64,000 bases of DNA from Saprospirales bacterium GYS_P2D (GTDB lineage: Bacteria; Bacteroidota; Bacteroidia; Chitinophagales; Saprospiraceae), in assembly GCA_009833045.1 (NCBI GenBank), contig WUUP01000008.1, positions 1 through 64,000 on the forward strand, in the 5' to 3' direction. A model generated the notes under the pieces. That model ran no database searches, had not been told where the DNA came from, and was given only the letters and a program-made list of their open reading frames with translations. The position numbers were made by a program, and so were the translations under genes. Below, in pieces: positions 25,383 through 34,597 of this stretch. Position 1 is the stretch's first letter, and the number at the start of each line of letters is the position of its first letter.

Positions 25383-26438
25383 CTATCCAAAATCCTGAAA
25401 CATTCCCACAACAGCTCCGATATCATGTATAGCCTCTCCTGCTCCGATGAAGGGAGTCATGAGCGCATGTGGAGAGCTCGCATCATAGGTGTCCTCGTCC
25501 AGATGACTGTAGCTCGATCCGAGGAGGTAGGGATTAGGTGCATAGAGTCTGGCACGATCTCCCAGCAAGGCAGTCATAGAGGGCGAATCAAAATACAGCT
25601 CTCCACCCGTGAATAAATCATATAAATCTGTCCAGCAGAAAAATGGGTCATAAGTGGTAATAGGCGTCCCATCAGGAAACTCAACAAACTTGTCAAAGAT
25701 GATAGGGTAGTAATCACCACCGTCCTCTACACCATAGCAGCCATAAAATCCCTGATCTGGGGGAAATGGATAATAAAATGCATCTGATGATCCAAATACA
25801 CCTAAGCCATGAGCTATCTCATGTAGTACCACAGTGACAAAGTCATACTGCCCGAGAGGAGGACAGGCGTCCAGCCCAAAATACCAATCCGAAAATGTAC
25901 TACTAAAAGTGGCACTCACATCGGCACCAAGCTGATCGGTACCGACATATTGGTCAGAGACAGCGATAGGATAGTAAGTGCCTGACATAGGCGCACCTGC
26001 AAAGTCTCGGTCGATGTATGTCGGTCCTGCTGCACCCAATATACCAGCTCCAAGTGGCGAAAAATCGGCATCTATCTCAATAGGAATTGTCGTAGTGATA
26101 AGCCGTGACCAGATATCTACAGCATGCTGAAAGGCCGCCTCCGCTTCTGGCGAAAATCCTGTATAATTCACTATGAAGGTACCAGTCTGCTCCTGCTGAG
26201 CAAGCATCTGAGGAGTGTAGGCATAGTTGCCACAGTCATTGATAGGAGCGTTTTTATGCGACTTTGTTTTTTGATCTTTCGCTAGTATGAACATGCGCTC
26301 ATCAGGGTAGATCTCCCGCAGGCGTTCACGTCCTATGGATGACGTATTATCGGCGGTCGTCTTACGCTCTATACGCTGAGCGGAGATATGCATGCCTACG
26401 AGACATGCTATCAATATAAGAATCCACTGTCGATACAT
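25383..26438 (-). CDS. Exported zinc metalloprotease-like protein (tail interrupted)
   Basis: About 351 residues from the ATG at 26438 (an upstream ATG at 26453 adds five). Signal peptide ends near HISAQ. The motif VVLHEIAHGLGVFGSSD (HExxH with His211/His215 in the longer numbering) marks a metalloprotease. The third metzincin ligand position is Gly, as in a bacterial subgroup with HExGHGLG-type motifs. The frame ends in TAG just before an IPTL-CTERM-like module, so as annotated the protein would be released rather than anchored. Confidence 0.82.
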   Translation of the reverse strand: MYRQWILILIACLVGMHISAQRIERKTTADNTSSIGRERLREIYPDERMFILAKDQKTKSHKNAPINDCGNYAYTPQMLAQQEQTGTFIVNYTGFSPEAEAAFQHAVDIWSRLITTTIPIEIDADFSPLGAGILGAAGPTYIDRDFAGAPMSGTYYPIAVSDQYVGTDQLGADVSATFSSTFSDWYFGLDACPPLGQYDFVTVVLHEIAHGLGVFGSSDAFYYPFPPDQGFYGCYGVEDGGDYYPIIFDKFVEFPDGTPITTYDPFFCWTDLYDLFTGGELYFDSPSMTALLGDRARLYAPNPYLLGSSYSHLDEDTYDASSPHALMTPFIGAGEAIHDIGAVVGMFQDFG

Positions 26439-26542
26439 GATAACAAAATACAACTATTGGCTTCGCATCAAAGAGTGAAGGTTGCGTTAAGTCAATAATT
26501 AAATATTGCATTGAGTTTGATTTTAGGTGTATTCTTGCATCC

Positions 26543-27346
26543 ATGACATACTTACGGTCGTTTTTATTCATCGTCGGGCTCTTGCTATCGAGCCCTGTAT
26601 CTGGGCAGTGGGAGCAATATTTTGCCCAGTGGGAGGGCAGACCCGGCTCGATGCTCGTCGACATGGGAGTCCGAGCGACGGCGCCGCTGGATGACTATCC
26701 ATATCTCGTATCAGTGGGTGTGGCCTATGAGCAGTGCAATGATCAGGGATTTCCTGATACCACGACCTATCAGGAGCTGACCGATATTAGTGATAAGCTT
26801 TTTGGATATATGGATATCCAGACGACCTGTCGATTAGTAGGTACATTCACTCATGACTGTCGACGGCTGGACTACTACTACCTCAAGGATACGGTAGCTG
26901 TTAGAGACTTTTTGATTAAATTTTTCTCTACTAATGGAGAAGAGTATGAGGCGTTGGTCAATATAAAGTATGATCCTGAGTGGAATCACTACTTGAACTT
27001 CATCTATCCCGATCTATACATCCGAGAGTATCTCATGAATGCTGACGTGATCAATCAGCTCGTCGCTCAAGGTGATGACATCAATAAGCCACGGCGCATA
27101 GAGCACTGGGCTTATTTTGAGACGGAGGCGGATCGAGATCGGTATCGACTGATAGTACTGGAGCGAGGATTCAAGGAGGAGACGCAAGGCAGAGAAGGCG
27201 ATCAATACTATTATCACTTCTCTCGTAGAGATCATATCGAGCCGGAGTATATCACTGAGCTGACGGTACATCTTCAGACTGAGGCACAGCAGCTCAATGG
27301 TACTTATGATGGCTGGGAGAGCGTAGTCAAAAAAGAGAAGCCTTAG
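26543..27346 (+). CDS. Exported protein with DUF695 and RraB-like domains
   Basis: 267 residues with a signal peptide (ending VSGQWEQ). The N-terminal half fits DUF695 (DYPYLVSVGVAYEQCNDQGF, RLVGTFTHDCRRLDYYYLKD). The C-terminal ~110 residues fit the RraB-like fold (DDINKPRRIEHWAYFETEAD, ERGFKEE, the closing TYDGWESVV). RraB in proteobacteria is a cytoplasmic RNase E regulator, so an exported copy must do something else. Abuts aroK tail to tail (1 bp). Confidence 0.8.
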   Translation: MTYLRSFLFIVGLLLSSPVSGQWEQYFAQWEGRPGSMLVDMGVRATAPLDDYPYLVSVGVAYEQCNDQGFPDTTTYQELTDISDKLFGYMDIQTTCRLVGTFTHDCRRLDYYYLKDTVAVRDFLIKFFSTNGEEYEALVNIKYDPEWNHYLNFIYPDLYIREYLMNADVINQLVAQGDDINKPRRIEHWAYFETEADRDRYRLIVLERGFKEETQGREGDQYYYHFSRRDHIEPEYITELTVHLQTEAQQLNGTYDGWESVVKKEKP

Positions 27347-27347
27347 C

Positions 27348-27866
27348 TTAGCCTTTCGCCATTTTGATGGCCTCAGCGATTGTTTTAGTCATTTCGCCTT
27401 TCGGTAAATCGACATCTACGATGATATCTGCTTTCTCGTAGTCTACTCGACGGGTAGCGAGTTTAGTAGAGATGAGCTCTCGGAGCTGCTCATCATTGAG
27501 ATCCTTGATGAGTGGTCGTTTTTCTTTTTTTTCTTTGAGATTTTCAAAAAGATAATCCTCTGATCTACAGAGATATACGCTCAGAGTCTTCTCTATTTGT
27601 TTCCAGTTTTTTTCTTGACAGGGAGTACCTCCGCCGAGAGCGATGATCGCTTTCTTGTTATTCTTGATGAGCTTTTTGAGATACTTGTATTCTAATTCAC
27701 GAAAGTGAGCCTCACCCTCTTTGGCGAATATCTCATTGATCGTCATGCCTTCTTTATCGACGATATGGTCATCGAGATCGTATAGCTTGATATTCAGCTG
27801 CTTGGAGAGGCGTCTACCGATGCTTGATTTGCCACTTCCCATAAAACCCATCAATGTGATAATCAT
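27348..27866 (-). CDS. aroK: Shikimate kinase
   Basis: 172 residues, the normal length for this enzyme. P-loop GFMGSGKSSIGRRLS (9-23), the shikimate-binding Asp in YDLDDHIV, the FRELE motif (Arg), GGGTPCQ for substrate binding, the lid segment KEKRPLI and the adenine-site RRVDYEKAD. Phosphorylates shikimate in the chorismate pathway. Monocistronic, divergent from the S10 peptidase gene. Confidence 0.95.
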   Translation of the reverse strand: MIITLMGFMGSGKSSIGRRLSKQLNIKLYDLDDHIVDKEGMTINEIFAKEGEAHFRELEYKYLKKLIKNNKKAIIALGGGTPCQEKNWKQIEKTLSVYLCRSEDYLFENLKEKKEKRPLIKDLNDEQLRELISTKLATRRVDYEKADIIVDVDLPKGEMTKTIAEAIKMAKG

Positions 27867-27956
27867 AATCCAAATGTAATCATAACGAATAGTATTCAGC
27901 GCTATCCATTTTATCTAAAATAGTTACATTTAGGATTGACCGAAATATTATCCAAA

Positions 27957-29447
27957 ATGAATAAAATTTACTTTTCTATCCTGCTTGTTGTAGGATTTTG
28001 CTTGACGCTAAATGCGCAAAATAGATCTCTCCCTGTAGAGACCGATACTACCACTAAGCATAGCACGACTATCAAAGGCCAGCGCATCAATTATACTGCC
28101 AAAACAGGGACGATGCCTGTCTGGGACGACAAAGGTAAAGCTGTGGCTTCACTGTTTTACACTTACTATACTCGAGACGGAATCAGTGATCGTTCTAAGC
28201 GGCCATTAGTCATCTCGTTTAACGGTGGTCCAGGATCGGCATCAGTCTGGATGCATATCGCCTACACAGGTCCTCAAGTACTCAAAATCGATGATGAAGG
28301 ATATCCTGTACAGCCCTATGGCATCAAAGAAAATCCGCACTCCATCCTTGATGTTGCGGACATCGTATTTGTCAATCCTGTCAATACAGGCTACTCACGG
28401 ATCGTCGATGAGGAGATGGATAAGGAGAAGGCTAAGAAAATGTTTTTTGGAGTCAATGCTGATATCAAATACCTAGCAGAGTGGATTAACACTTTCGTGA
28501 CAAGAGAAAATAGATGGCTGTCGCCGAAATATCTCATCGGAGAGAGCTACGGTACTACTCGAGTATCAGGCCTCGCTCTCGCTCTCCAAAATCAACAATG
28601 GATGTATCTCAATGGAGTGATCCTCGTATCTCCGACAGATCTCGGGATAGAGCGTGATGGGCCTATCGATGCAGCTAATAGACTTCCATATTTCACAGCA
28701 GCGGCCTGGTATCAGAAGGCATTACCCGCTGACCTACAGGCTAAAGATCTGGATGAAGTGCTCGCTGAGTCTGAAGAGTATACGATCAATGAACTCATCC
28801 CAATCATGGCGATGGGAGGATTTGTCTCTGATGAAAAAAGAGAAGCTGCTGCCGAAAAAATGGCCTATTACTCTGGACTCTCAAAGGATATTATCCTCAA
28901 AAGCAATCTGGATGTATCTACTCGTTTCTTTTGGAAAGAGCTTCTCCGGGACAAGGGCTTTACTATTGGGAGATTAGACTCGAGATATTTAGGGATAGAT
29001 AAAATGGATGCGGGGAGCAGTCCAGATTATAATAGTGAGCTGACATCGTGGCTCCACTCATTCACTCCAGCGATCAACTACTATCTCAGAGAGCATTTAG
29101 GATTTAAGACGGATATCAAATACAACATGTTTGGCCCAGTCCGCCCGTGGGATCGCACCAACGATAACACCGGTGAAAATCTCCGTCAGGCGATGGCTCA
29201 AAATCCATATCTCAAAGTCATGGTACAGTCGGGCTATTATGATGGCGCTACTACCTACTTTGATGCTAAGTACACCATGTGGCACCTGGACCTAAGTGGC
29301 AAGATGAAAGATCGTATGAGCTTCAAAGGCTATCGCAGCGGACATATGATGTATCTCAGAGCTGAAGATCTACAGAAAGCGAATGACGATATCCGTGCAT
29401 TCCTCGAGGATAGCATGGTCGGCGAGAATGTACCAGCGAAGTATTAA
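27957..29447 (+). CDS. S10 family serine carboxypeptidase-like peptidase
   Basis: About 496 residues from the ATG at 27957, which begins a good signal peptide (MNKIYFSILLVVGFCLTLNAQ). S10 hallmarks: oxyanion loop FNGGPGSASVW, the nucleophile Ser in LIGESYGTTRVSG, the Asp region VQSGYYDGATTYFDA and the His in GYRSGHMMYL. Probably a periplasmic or secreted carboxypeptidase. Followed after 3 bp by a dehydrogenase-like gene, so co-transcribed. Confidence 0.92.
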   Translation: MNKIYFSILLVVGFCLTLNAQNRSLPVETDTTTKHSTTIKGQRINYTAKTGTMPVWDDKGKAVASLFYTYYTRDGISDRSKRPLVISFNGGPGSASVWMHIAYTGPQVLKIDDEGYPVQPYGIKENPHSILDVADIVFVNPVNTGYSRIVDEEMDKEKAKKMFFGVNADIKYLAEWINTFVTRENRWLSPKYLIGESYGTTRVSGLALALQNQQWMYLNGVILVSPTDLGIERDGPIDAANRLPYFTAAAWYQKALPADLQAKDLDEVLAESEEYTINELIPIMAMGGFVSDEKREAAAEKMAYYSGLSKDIILKSNLDVSTRFFWKELLRDKGFTIGRLDSRYLGIDKMDAGSSPDYNSELTSWLHSFTPAINYYLREHLGFKTDIKYNMFGPVRPWDRTNDNTGENLRQAMAQNPYLKVMVQSGYYDGATTYFDAKYTMWHLDLSGKMKDRMSFKGYRSGHMMYLRAEDLQKANDDIRAFLEDSMVGENVPAKY

Positions 29448-29450
29448 GTC

Positions 29451-30665
29451 ATGAGTAAAACCTACGACCTCATCATCTACGGAGCCAGTGGATTCACTGG
29501 ACGATTAGTAGCGGAGTATATCAGCCAAAACTATAATCAGGAAGAGCTCAAATGGGCTATTGCTGGGCGGAATCAATCAAAGCTGAAAGCTGTCGCTGAA
29601 GAACATGGTTTTGACGATATCCCGATCGTGGTGGCTGATAGTCAGGATCGGGAGGCACTCAGCGAGCTGGTCCAGAGTACTAAGGTGGTGTGCACTACCG
29701 TAGGTCCATATGCTATGTATGGCTCCCTGCTGGTCGAGCTCTGTGTCGAGCATGGTACACACTACTGTGATCTCACAGGAGAGGTGCAGTGGATGAGGCG
29801 TATGATAGATGCTCATCATGATCAGGCCATGGCTAATCAAGTCAAGATTGTCCACACCTGTGGTTTTGACTCGATCCCGTCGGATATGGGTGTCTACTTC
29901 TTTCAGCAGGCTGCTAAGAAGAAATTGGGCAAGTATCTATCCGATATCAAGTTTCGGCTCAAAGCCGCAAAAGGAGGTATGAGTGGCGGTACGATCGCCA
30001 GCCTCAATAATGTATTGGCGGAAGCCCAAGAAGATAAATCTATATACAAGATCCTCAATAATCCCTATGGACTCAATCCTGAAGGCGAAATGTCTGGCCC
30101 AGACCATCCTGATCTCAGTAGGGTAGTGCATGACGAAGCGACGGGAGCCTATATCGGCCCATTTATCATGGCGAGCATCAACACGAAGGTGGTGCGACGC
30201 AGCAATGCGCTGGCAGGCTATCCATATACGAAAGACTTCAGATACGAGGAGGCAATGATGACAGGCAAAGGCTTTAGCGGAAAGATGAAAGGATATGGTC
30301 TCCTGGCTATGCTGGGCCTCATGATGGCCGGTAAACCTGGCTCGCTAATGAGTAAGGCGGTCAACAAGTTTCTCCCAGATCCAGGAGAGGGGCCAAGCAA
30401 GGAAGAGCGGGAGTCTGGCTTCTTTAACATCTTATTAATCGGGACAACCGCAGATGGAAAAATCCTGAAAGCTAAGGTCAAAGGAGATCGTGATCCAGGC
30501 TATGGATCTACGTCCAAAATGCTGGCAGAGTCGGCTATTTGCTTAGCGCTGGATAGTGATGAGCTACCTGCCAGCTATGGTGTACTGACGCCATCTGTAG
30601 CAATGGGCGATCATCTGCTGCACCGGCTCGAACAAAACGCTGGATTAAGTTTTGAGTTGATATAG
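29451..30665 (+). CDS. Saccharopine dehydrogenase-like reductase (trans-acting enoyl reductase type)
   Basis: 404 residues. N-terminal Rossmann motif YDLIIYGASGFTGRLVAEY, AGRNQSKLKAV, then TVGPYAMYG and HYCDLTGEVQWM, which are typical of the saccharopine dehydrogenase/trans-acting enoyl reductase family; GFDSIPSDMGVYF continues the pattern. Likely an NAD(P)-dependent, membrane-associated oxidoreductase in lipid metabolism; a true lysine-pathway role is unlikely. It follows the S10 gene by 3 bp with no obvious metabolic link. Confidence 0.88.
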   Translation: MSKTYDLIIYGASGFTGRLVAEYISQNYNQEELKWAIAGRNQSKLKAVAEEHGFDDIPIVVADSQDREALSELVQSTKVVCTTVGPYAMYGSLLVELCVEHGTHYCDLTGEVQWMRRMIDAHHDQAMANQVKIVHTCGFDSIPSDMGVYFFQQAAKKKLGKYLSDIKFRLKAAKGGMSGGTIASLNNVLAEAQEDKSIYKILNNPYGLNPEGEMSGPDHPDLSRVVHDEATGAYIGPFIMASINTKVVRRSNALAGYPYTKDFRYEEAMMTGKGFSGKMKGYGLLAMLGLMMAGKPGSLMSKAVNKFLPDPGEGPSKEERESGFFNILLIGTTADGKILKAKVKGDRDPGYGSTSKMLAESAICLALDSDELPASYGVLTPSVAMGDHLLHRLEQNAGLSFELI

Positions 30666-30719
30666 GTATCTTGTCGAATACCGAATATTTATAACCATAA
30701 ATCAACAAAATCTATAGCT

Positions 30720-33700
30720 ATGCGTATAGCATTCCTACTGTTATTATTATCTACACTACTTCTTGCTCAGGATGATACCGAGGTCTTGAGATATCCTGCT
30801 ATCAGCCCTGATGGCAGTCAGATCAGCTTCTCATATCAGGGAGATATTTGGGTGGCTGCAGCTGACGGGAGTAGTGCACAGCGACTCACTATACATGAGG
30901 CCTATGAGCATTCTCCAGCATGGAGTCCAGATGGAGAGACATTAGTATTCAGCTCTAATCGTTATGGCAATGATGACCTATTCACCATTGGGGCGAATGG
31001 TAAGAATCTCAATCGCCTGACCTATCACTCTGCGTCAGACTATGGGGCTCGCTGGAAGAGCACTGACGAGATCACTTTTCACACTCGTAGAAGCTTTGCT
31101 CAGATTGAGCGAGAGAGTGAAGTGTATACCATCGCTGCTACAGGAGGTACTCCCTATAGATCTTTTGATGCGTTGGGTCTATCTGCAGATTATAATGAGT
31201 CAGGCAGCCTCTTAGCCTTTGTGAGAGGGACCTGCCGCACGAGCCGTGAGCAGTATGTCGGTCCGGCTAATCGTGATATCTGGGTATATCATGAGGCATC
31301 CGATAGCTATATCGAGATCACAGATCATCAGGGACAAGATACTGATCCGGTATGGGCAGGAGATGATCAGTTGTTTTATCTCTCTGCGGAGAATGGACGA
31401 TATAACATTCACAAAGTCCAGATCCGTCCTGATGGTACTAAAAATGGGGCTCCTGAAGCTTTGACAAGCTTCACGGATGAGGGTATCGAAGCGTACGACG
31501 TAGCGGCTGATGGCAGTGCTATACTATTCAGCTATCAGAGTAAATTATATACATTGGATCTGACCAGTGGGGACTATACAGAGATCAGTTTAGATCTTCC
31601 TGAGGATTATCGTTTTGATCCAGATGAGTATTTAGATCTCAGTCGTGGAGCGACGGATTTTGCACTATCTCCGAGCGAAGATTACATCGCTTTTTCCGTA
31701 AGGGGAGAAGTATTCGTTAAAGAAAATGATGAAGACAAAAAGCTCTCCGTGAGACCGGCTCCCAATAGTAGAAATGATCATGAAGTTGCTTGGCTCAATG
31801 ATTCGACCTTACTCTTTTTGAGCGATAGATCGGGGGACTATGATCTCTATCAGGTCCGAGCTAAAGAGGCAGGAGATATCTACGAATCATTTGAATGGAC
31901 TGTAGAGCTGGTACTCGATACAGATGTCGAAGAAGACTACATCGAGATCTCACCTGATAGATCGCAGATCGCTCTCGTAGCTGTGACTGGAGAGATGAAG
32001 GTGCTACCTGTAGATACTTTAGGCCAATATGGCTCTGCGAAGACACTCATGACAGGATGGTCAGCACCGGACGACTTGACTTGGTCTCCTGATAGTAAGT
32101 GGATCGCCTATAGTCAGTCAGATTTAGATTTTAATAGTGAAATATTCATATGGGAGGTCGACGGAGGCGGTGAGCCGATTAATGTCAGTATGCACCCAAG
32201 ATCAGATCGTAGTCCAGTATGGAGTCCCGATGGTAGCAAATTGGGATTTCTGTCTATACGAAACAATGGAGATGCTGACGTATGGTTTGCATGGCTCCAT
32301 GAGGAGGACTGGCAGCGCACTCAGTCCGACTGGGATGAGCTATCTGACGATGATGGAGAAGACGAGGAAGCAGATTTTTACATCGATACGGAGGATATCT
32401 ATATGCGATTGACGCAAGTCACGAGCCTGCCTGGCAATGAAGGAGATCTATTGATTGGGCCTGATGGCGAATATTTTTTCTTCACCACAAATGGCGGTAG
32501 CCGCCAAGGATCAGAAGGTAAGTCTAAGTACATGAAGATCAAGTGGAACGGTGAGGATAGCGAAGAAATGCTGGCTGATGGGAGCATCTACGGTACTCAT
32601 CTGGACAAATCAGGTAAAAATATCTACTATATCAAGAGTGGTGGCACACTATCTAAAATACCAACTTCTGGCAAGAAGCCTACATCGCTGCCATATAGCG
32701 CTAAGATGAAGGTCGACTATAGAGCAGAGCGTGCACAGGTATTTGACGAAGCATGGAGGACATTGAGGGATCGATTTTATGATCCTCAGTATCATGGCTA
32801 TGACTGGGATGCGCTGAGAGATCGATATGAAGATAGAGCGCTCGCTGCCAGTACTCGACAGGACTTCACCTATGTAGTCAATCAAATGCTCGGACAGCTT
32901 AACTCGAGCCATATGGGGCTGCGAGGATCTGGAGATGAGGAGACTCAGCGTGTCTCGACAGGGCTGCTCGGAGTAGAATTAAAACCACACACTCAGGGTG
33001 TCGAGATCACACGAGTCGTGCCAGACTCACCCGCAGATCGAGAGCAGAGTAAGCTCGCAGTAGGCGAGGTCATCACTGCCGTGAATGGTATGCCGCTGAA
33101 TGGTCAAAATTTCTTCTCAATGGTCAATGAGACTGTCGATGAGCGCATCAAGCTCAAGCTGATCAGTACGACTGGAGAGCGTCGAGATGTAGTGATCCGA
33201 CCGACTAACTCGATACGCACTGCTCTCTATGAAGAGTGGGTAGCTGACTGCAAGGCTCGAGTAGAAGAATATAGCGGAGGACGTCTGGGATACATCCATA
33301 TCAGAGGGATGAACTGGTCGAGTTTTGAGCGGTTTGAGCGAGAGCTCATGGCCAGTGGCTATGGTAAGGATGGAGTCCTCATCGATGTCAGATATAATGG
33401 CGGCGGCTGGACGACCGACATGGTCATGGCTGTGCTCAATGTGCGGCAGCATGCCTACACTGTACCTCGTGGAGCTACGGATGACCTCGATAGAGATCAC
33501 CTACAGTATAAGTCGCACTATCCATATGGAGAGCGCCTGCCACTATCGGCATGGACGAAGCCTGCTATCGCCCTGTGCAATGAAAATAGCTATAGCAATG
33601 CCGAAATCTTCTCTCATGCATTCAAGACATTAGGCCATGGTAGTTTAGTGGGTCAGCCGACCTTTGGGGCGGTGATATCTACAGGAGGTAAGCGACTGAT

Positions 33701-33887
33701 GGATGGCTTTTTCGTCAGAGTGCCATTTCGAGCATGGTATGTCAAGGCCACTGAAGAGAATATGGAGCATGGACCGGCAGTGCCTGACTATATTGTGGAC
33801 TATGCACCTGATAGCAGAGCTAAGGAGGAAGATGCTCAGCTACAGAAAGCGGTTGAGGTATTACTTGGGCAGATAGATGGGGAGTAG
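30720..33887 (+). CDS. Tricorn-type S41 protease with PDZ domain
   Basis: 1055 residues with a signal peptide. Two beta-propellers come first (PD40 repeats such as YPAISPDGSQISF, AWSPDGETLVFSS, TWSPDSKWIAYS, VWSPDGSKLGFLS), then an acidic insert near 540-555. A C1 helical region follows, then PDZ (LLGVELKPHTQGVEITRVV, about 740-825) and an S41 core with the substrate strand YIHIRGM, VRYNGGG and the probable nucleophile in ENSYSNAEIF. Degrades peptides released by other proteases. Exported in Bacteroidota. Confidence 0.92.
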   Translation: MRIAFLLLLLSTLLLAQDDTEVLRYPAISPDGSQISFSYQGDIWVAAADGSSAQRLTIHEAYEHSPAWSPDGETLVFSSNRYGNDDLFTIGANGKNLNRLTYHSASDYGARWKSTDEITFHTRRSFAQIERESEVYTIAATGGTPYRSFDALGLSADYNESGSLLAFVRGTCRTSREQYVGPANRDIWVYHEASDSYIEITDHQGQDTDPVWAGDDQLFYLSAENGRYNIHKVQIRPDGTKNGAPEALTSFTDEGIEAYDVAADGSAILFSYQSKLYTLDLTSGDYTEISLDLPEDYRFDPDEYLDLSRGATDFALSPSEDYIAFSVRGEVFVKENDEDKKLSVRPAPNSRNDHEVAWLNDSTLLFLSDRSGDYDLYQVRAKEAGDIYESFEWTVELVLDTDVEEDYIEISPDRSQIALVAVTGEMKVLPVDTLGQYGSAKTLMTGWSAPDDLTWSPDSKWIAYSQSDLDFNSEIFIWEVDGGGEPINVSMHPRSDRSPVWSPDGSKLGFLSIRNNGDADVWFAWLHEEDWQRTQSDWDELSDDDGEDEEADFYIDTEDIYMRLTQVTSLPGNEGDLLIGPDGEYFFFTTNGGSRQGSEGKSKYMKIKWNGEDSEEMLADGSIYGTHLDKSGKNIYYIKSGGTLSKIPTSGKKPTSLPYSAKMKVDYRAERAQVFDEAWRTLRDRFYDPQYHGYDWDALRDRYEDRALAASTRQDFTYVVNQMLGQLNSSHMGLRGSGDEETQRVSTGLLGVELKPHTQGVEITRVVPDSPADREQSKLAVGEVITAVNGMPLNGQNFFSMVNETVDERIKLKLISTTGERRDVVIRPTNSIRTALYEEWVADCKARVEEYSGGRLGYIHIRGMNWSSFERFERELMASGYGKDGVLIDVRYNGGGWTTDMVMAVLNVRQHAYTVPRGATDDLDRDHLQYKSHYPYGERLPLSAWTKPAIALCNENSYSNAEIFSHAFKTLGHGSLVGQPTFGAVISTGGKRLMDGFFVRVPFRAWYVKATEENMEHGPAVPDYIVDYAPDSRAKEEDAQLQKAVEVLLGQIDGE

Positions 33888-33914
33888 CAGCATTTAATCA
33901 TTTTGTATATTTTA

Positions 33915-33947
33915 ATTGACATTATGTAAAGTATGGTTTACATTTAG
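33915..33947 (+). promoter_or_regulatory. Possible promoter of the membrane protein/XRE pair
   Basis: ATTGAC followed about 20 bases later by TACATTTAG, a one-base variant of the Bacteroidota -7 element TAnnTTTG, lies 20 bp before the ATG at 33968. Similar TACnTTTAG strings precede the S10 and subtilase starts, without a clear -33 box there. Confidence 0.3.
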
Positions 33948-33967
33948 TGAAATAAAATTTACTTTCC

Positions 33968-34360
33968 ATGTCAAATAATTACTTTCAGTATCCGTATGGA
34001 TTCAGATATTTCGGTTTTGGTCTGATGATACTTTCTATTGTCATACTTGCTTATCGGTATTTCCAGTTTGAGATATTAGATCTGACATCATTCTGTACGC
34101 CCTTTGCATTTGCACTGATGTTTGTCTTTTTCGCAAAAGAGGAAATCAATGACGAAAGAATCGTTCAGTTAAAATTCAAAGCACTAAGCCAAGGTATCCC
34201 TATCGCCGCATTGATCTTTTCTGGATTAGACTACTTGGTCAACTTTCATGGATACAGCATAGAGACAGACAGTTGGTTTACTCATTCGGCTTTCGAATAC
34301 TTGAGTGTAGCTTTCTTGTTGAGTTTATCGATTTTTGAGTTTTTGAAATGGAGAGAATAA
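33968..34360 (+). CDS. Four-helix membrane protein paired with an XRE regulator
   Basis: 130 residues with four hydrophobic segments (about 13-30, 36-55, 73-92, 105-123) and a charged loop (FAKEEINDERIVQLKFKAL). This layout, followed at once by a YozG-type regulator (TAAATG junction), is a common gene pair in bacteria. No enzymatic motif. Confidence 0.72.
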   Translation: MSNNYFQYPYGFRYFGFGLMILSIVILAYRYFQFEILDLTSFCTPFAFALMFVFFAKEEINDERIVQLKFKALSQGIPIAALIFSGLDYLVNFHGYSIETDSWFTHSAFEYLSVAFLLSLSIFEFLKWRE

Positions 34361-34561
34361 ATGAAAAACACGATAAAAGTGGAGCGAGCAAAGGCAGATA
34401 TTACTCAAGGAGGATTGGCAGATCGAGTTTCGGTGTCTCGCCAGACTATTAATTCGATAGAAAAAGGAAAATTCGTGCCATCTACTGTATTAGCGCTCAA
34501 AATTGCTCAAGTTTTTCAAGTGTCAGTAGAGGATATTTTTACTTTAGAAGAAAGTGATTAA
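34361..34561 (+). CDS. XRE-family HTH regulator, YozG-like
   Basis: A 66-residue stand-alone HTH: VERAKADITQGGLADRVSVS, RQTINSIEKGKFVPS, then the typical FQVSVEDIFTLEE ending. The start codon directly follows the stop of the membrane protein gene, so the two are co-translated. Likely represses its own pair; other targets unknown. Confidence 0.9.
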   Translation: MKNTIKVERAKADITQGGLADRVSVSRQTINSIEKGKFVPSTVLALKIAQVFQVSVEDIFTLEESD

Positions 34562-34597
34562 TATCTTCTTGGTTTATAGGTAATTGTTATTTCATTC

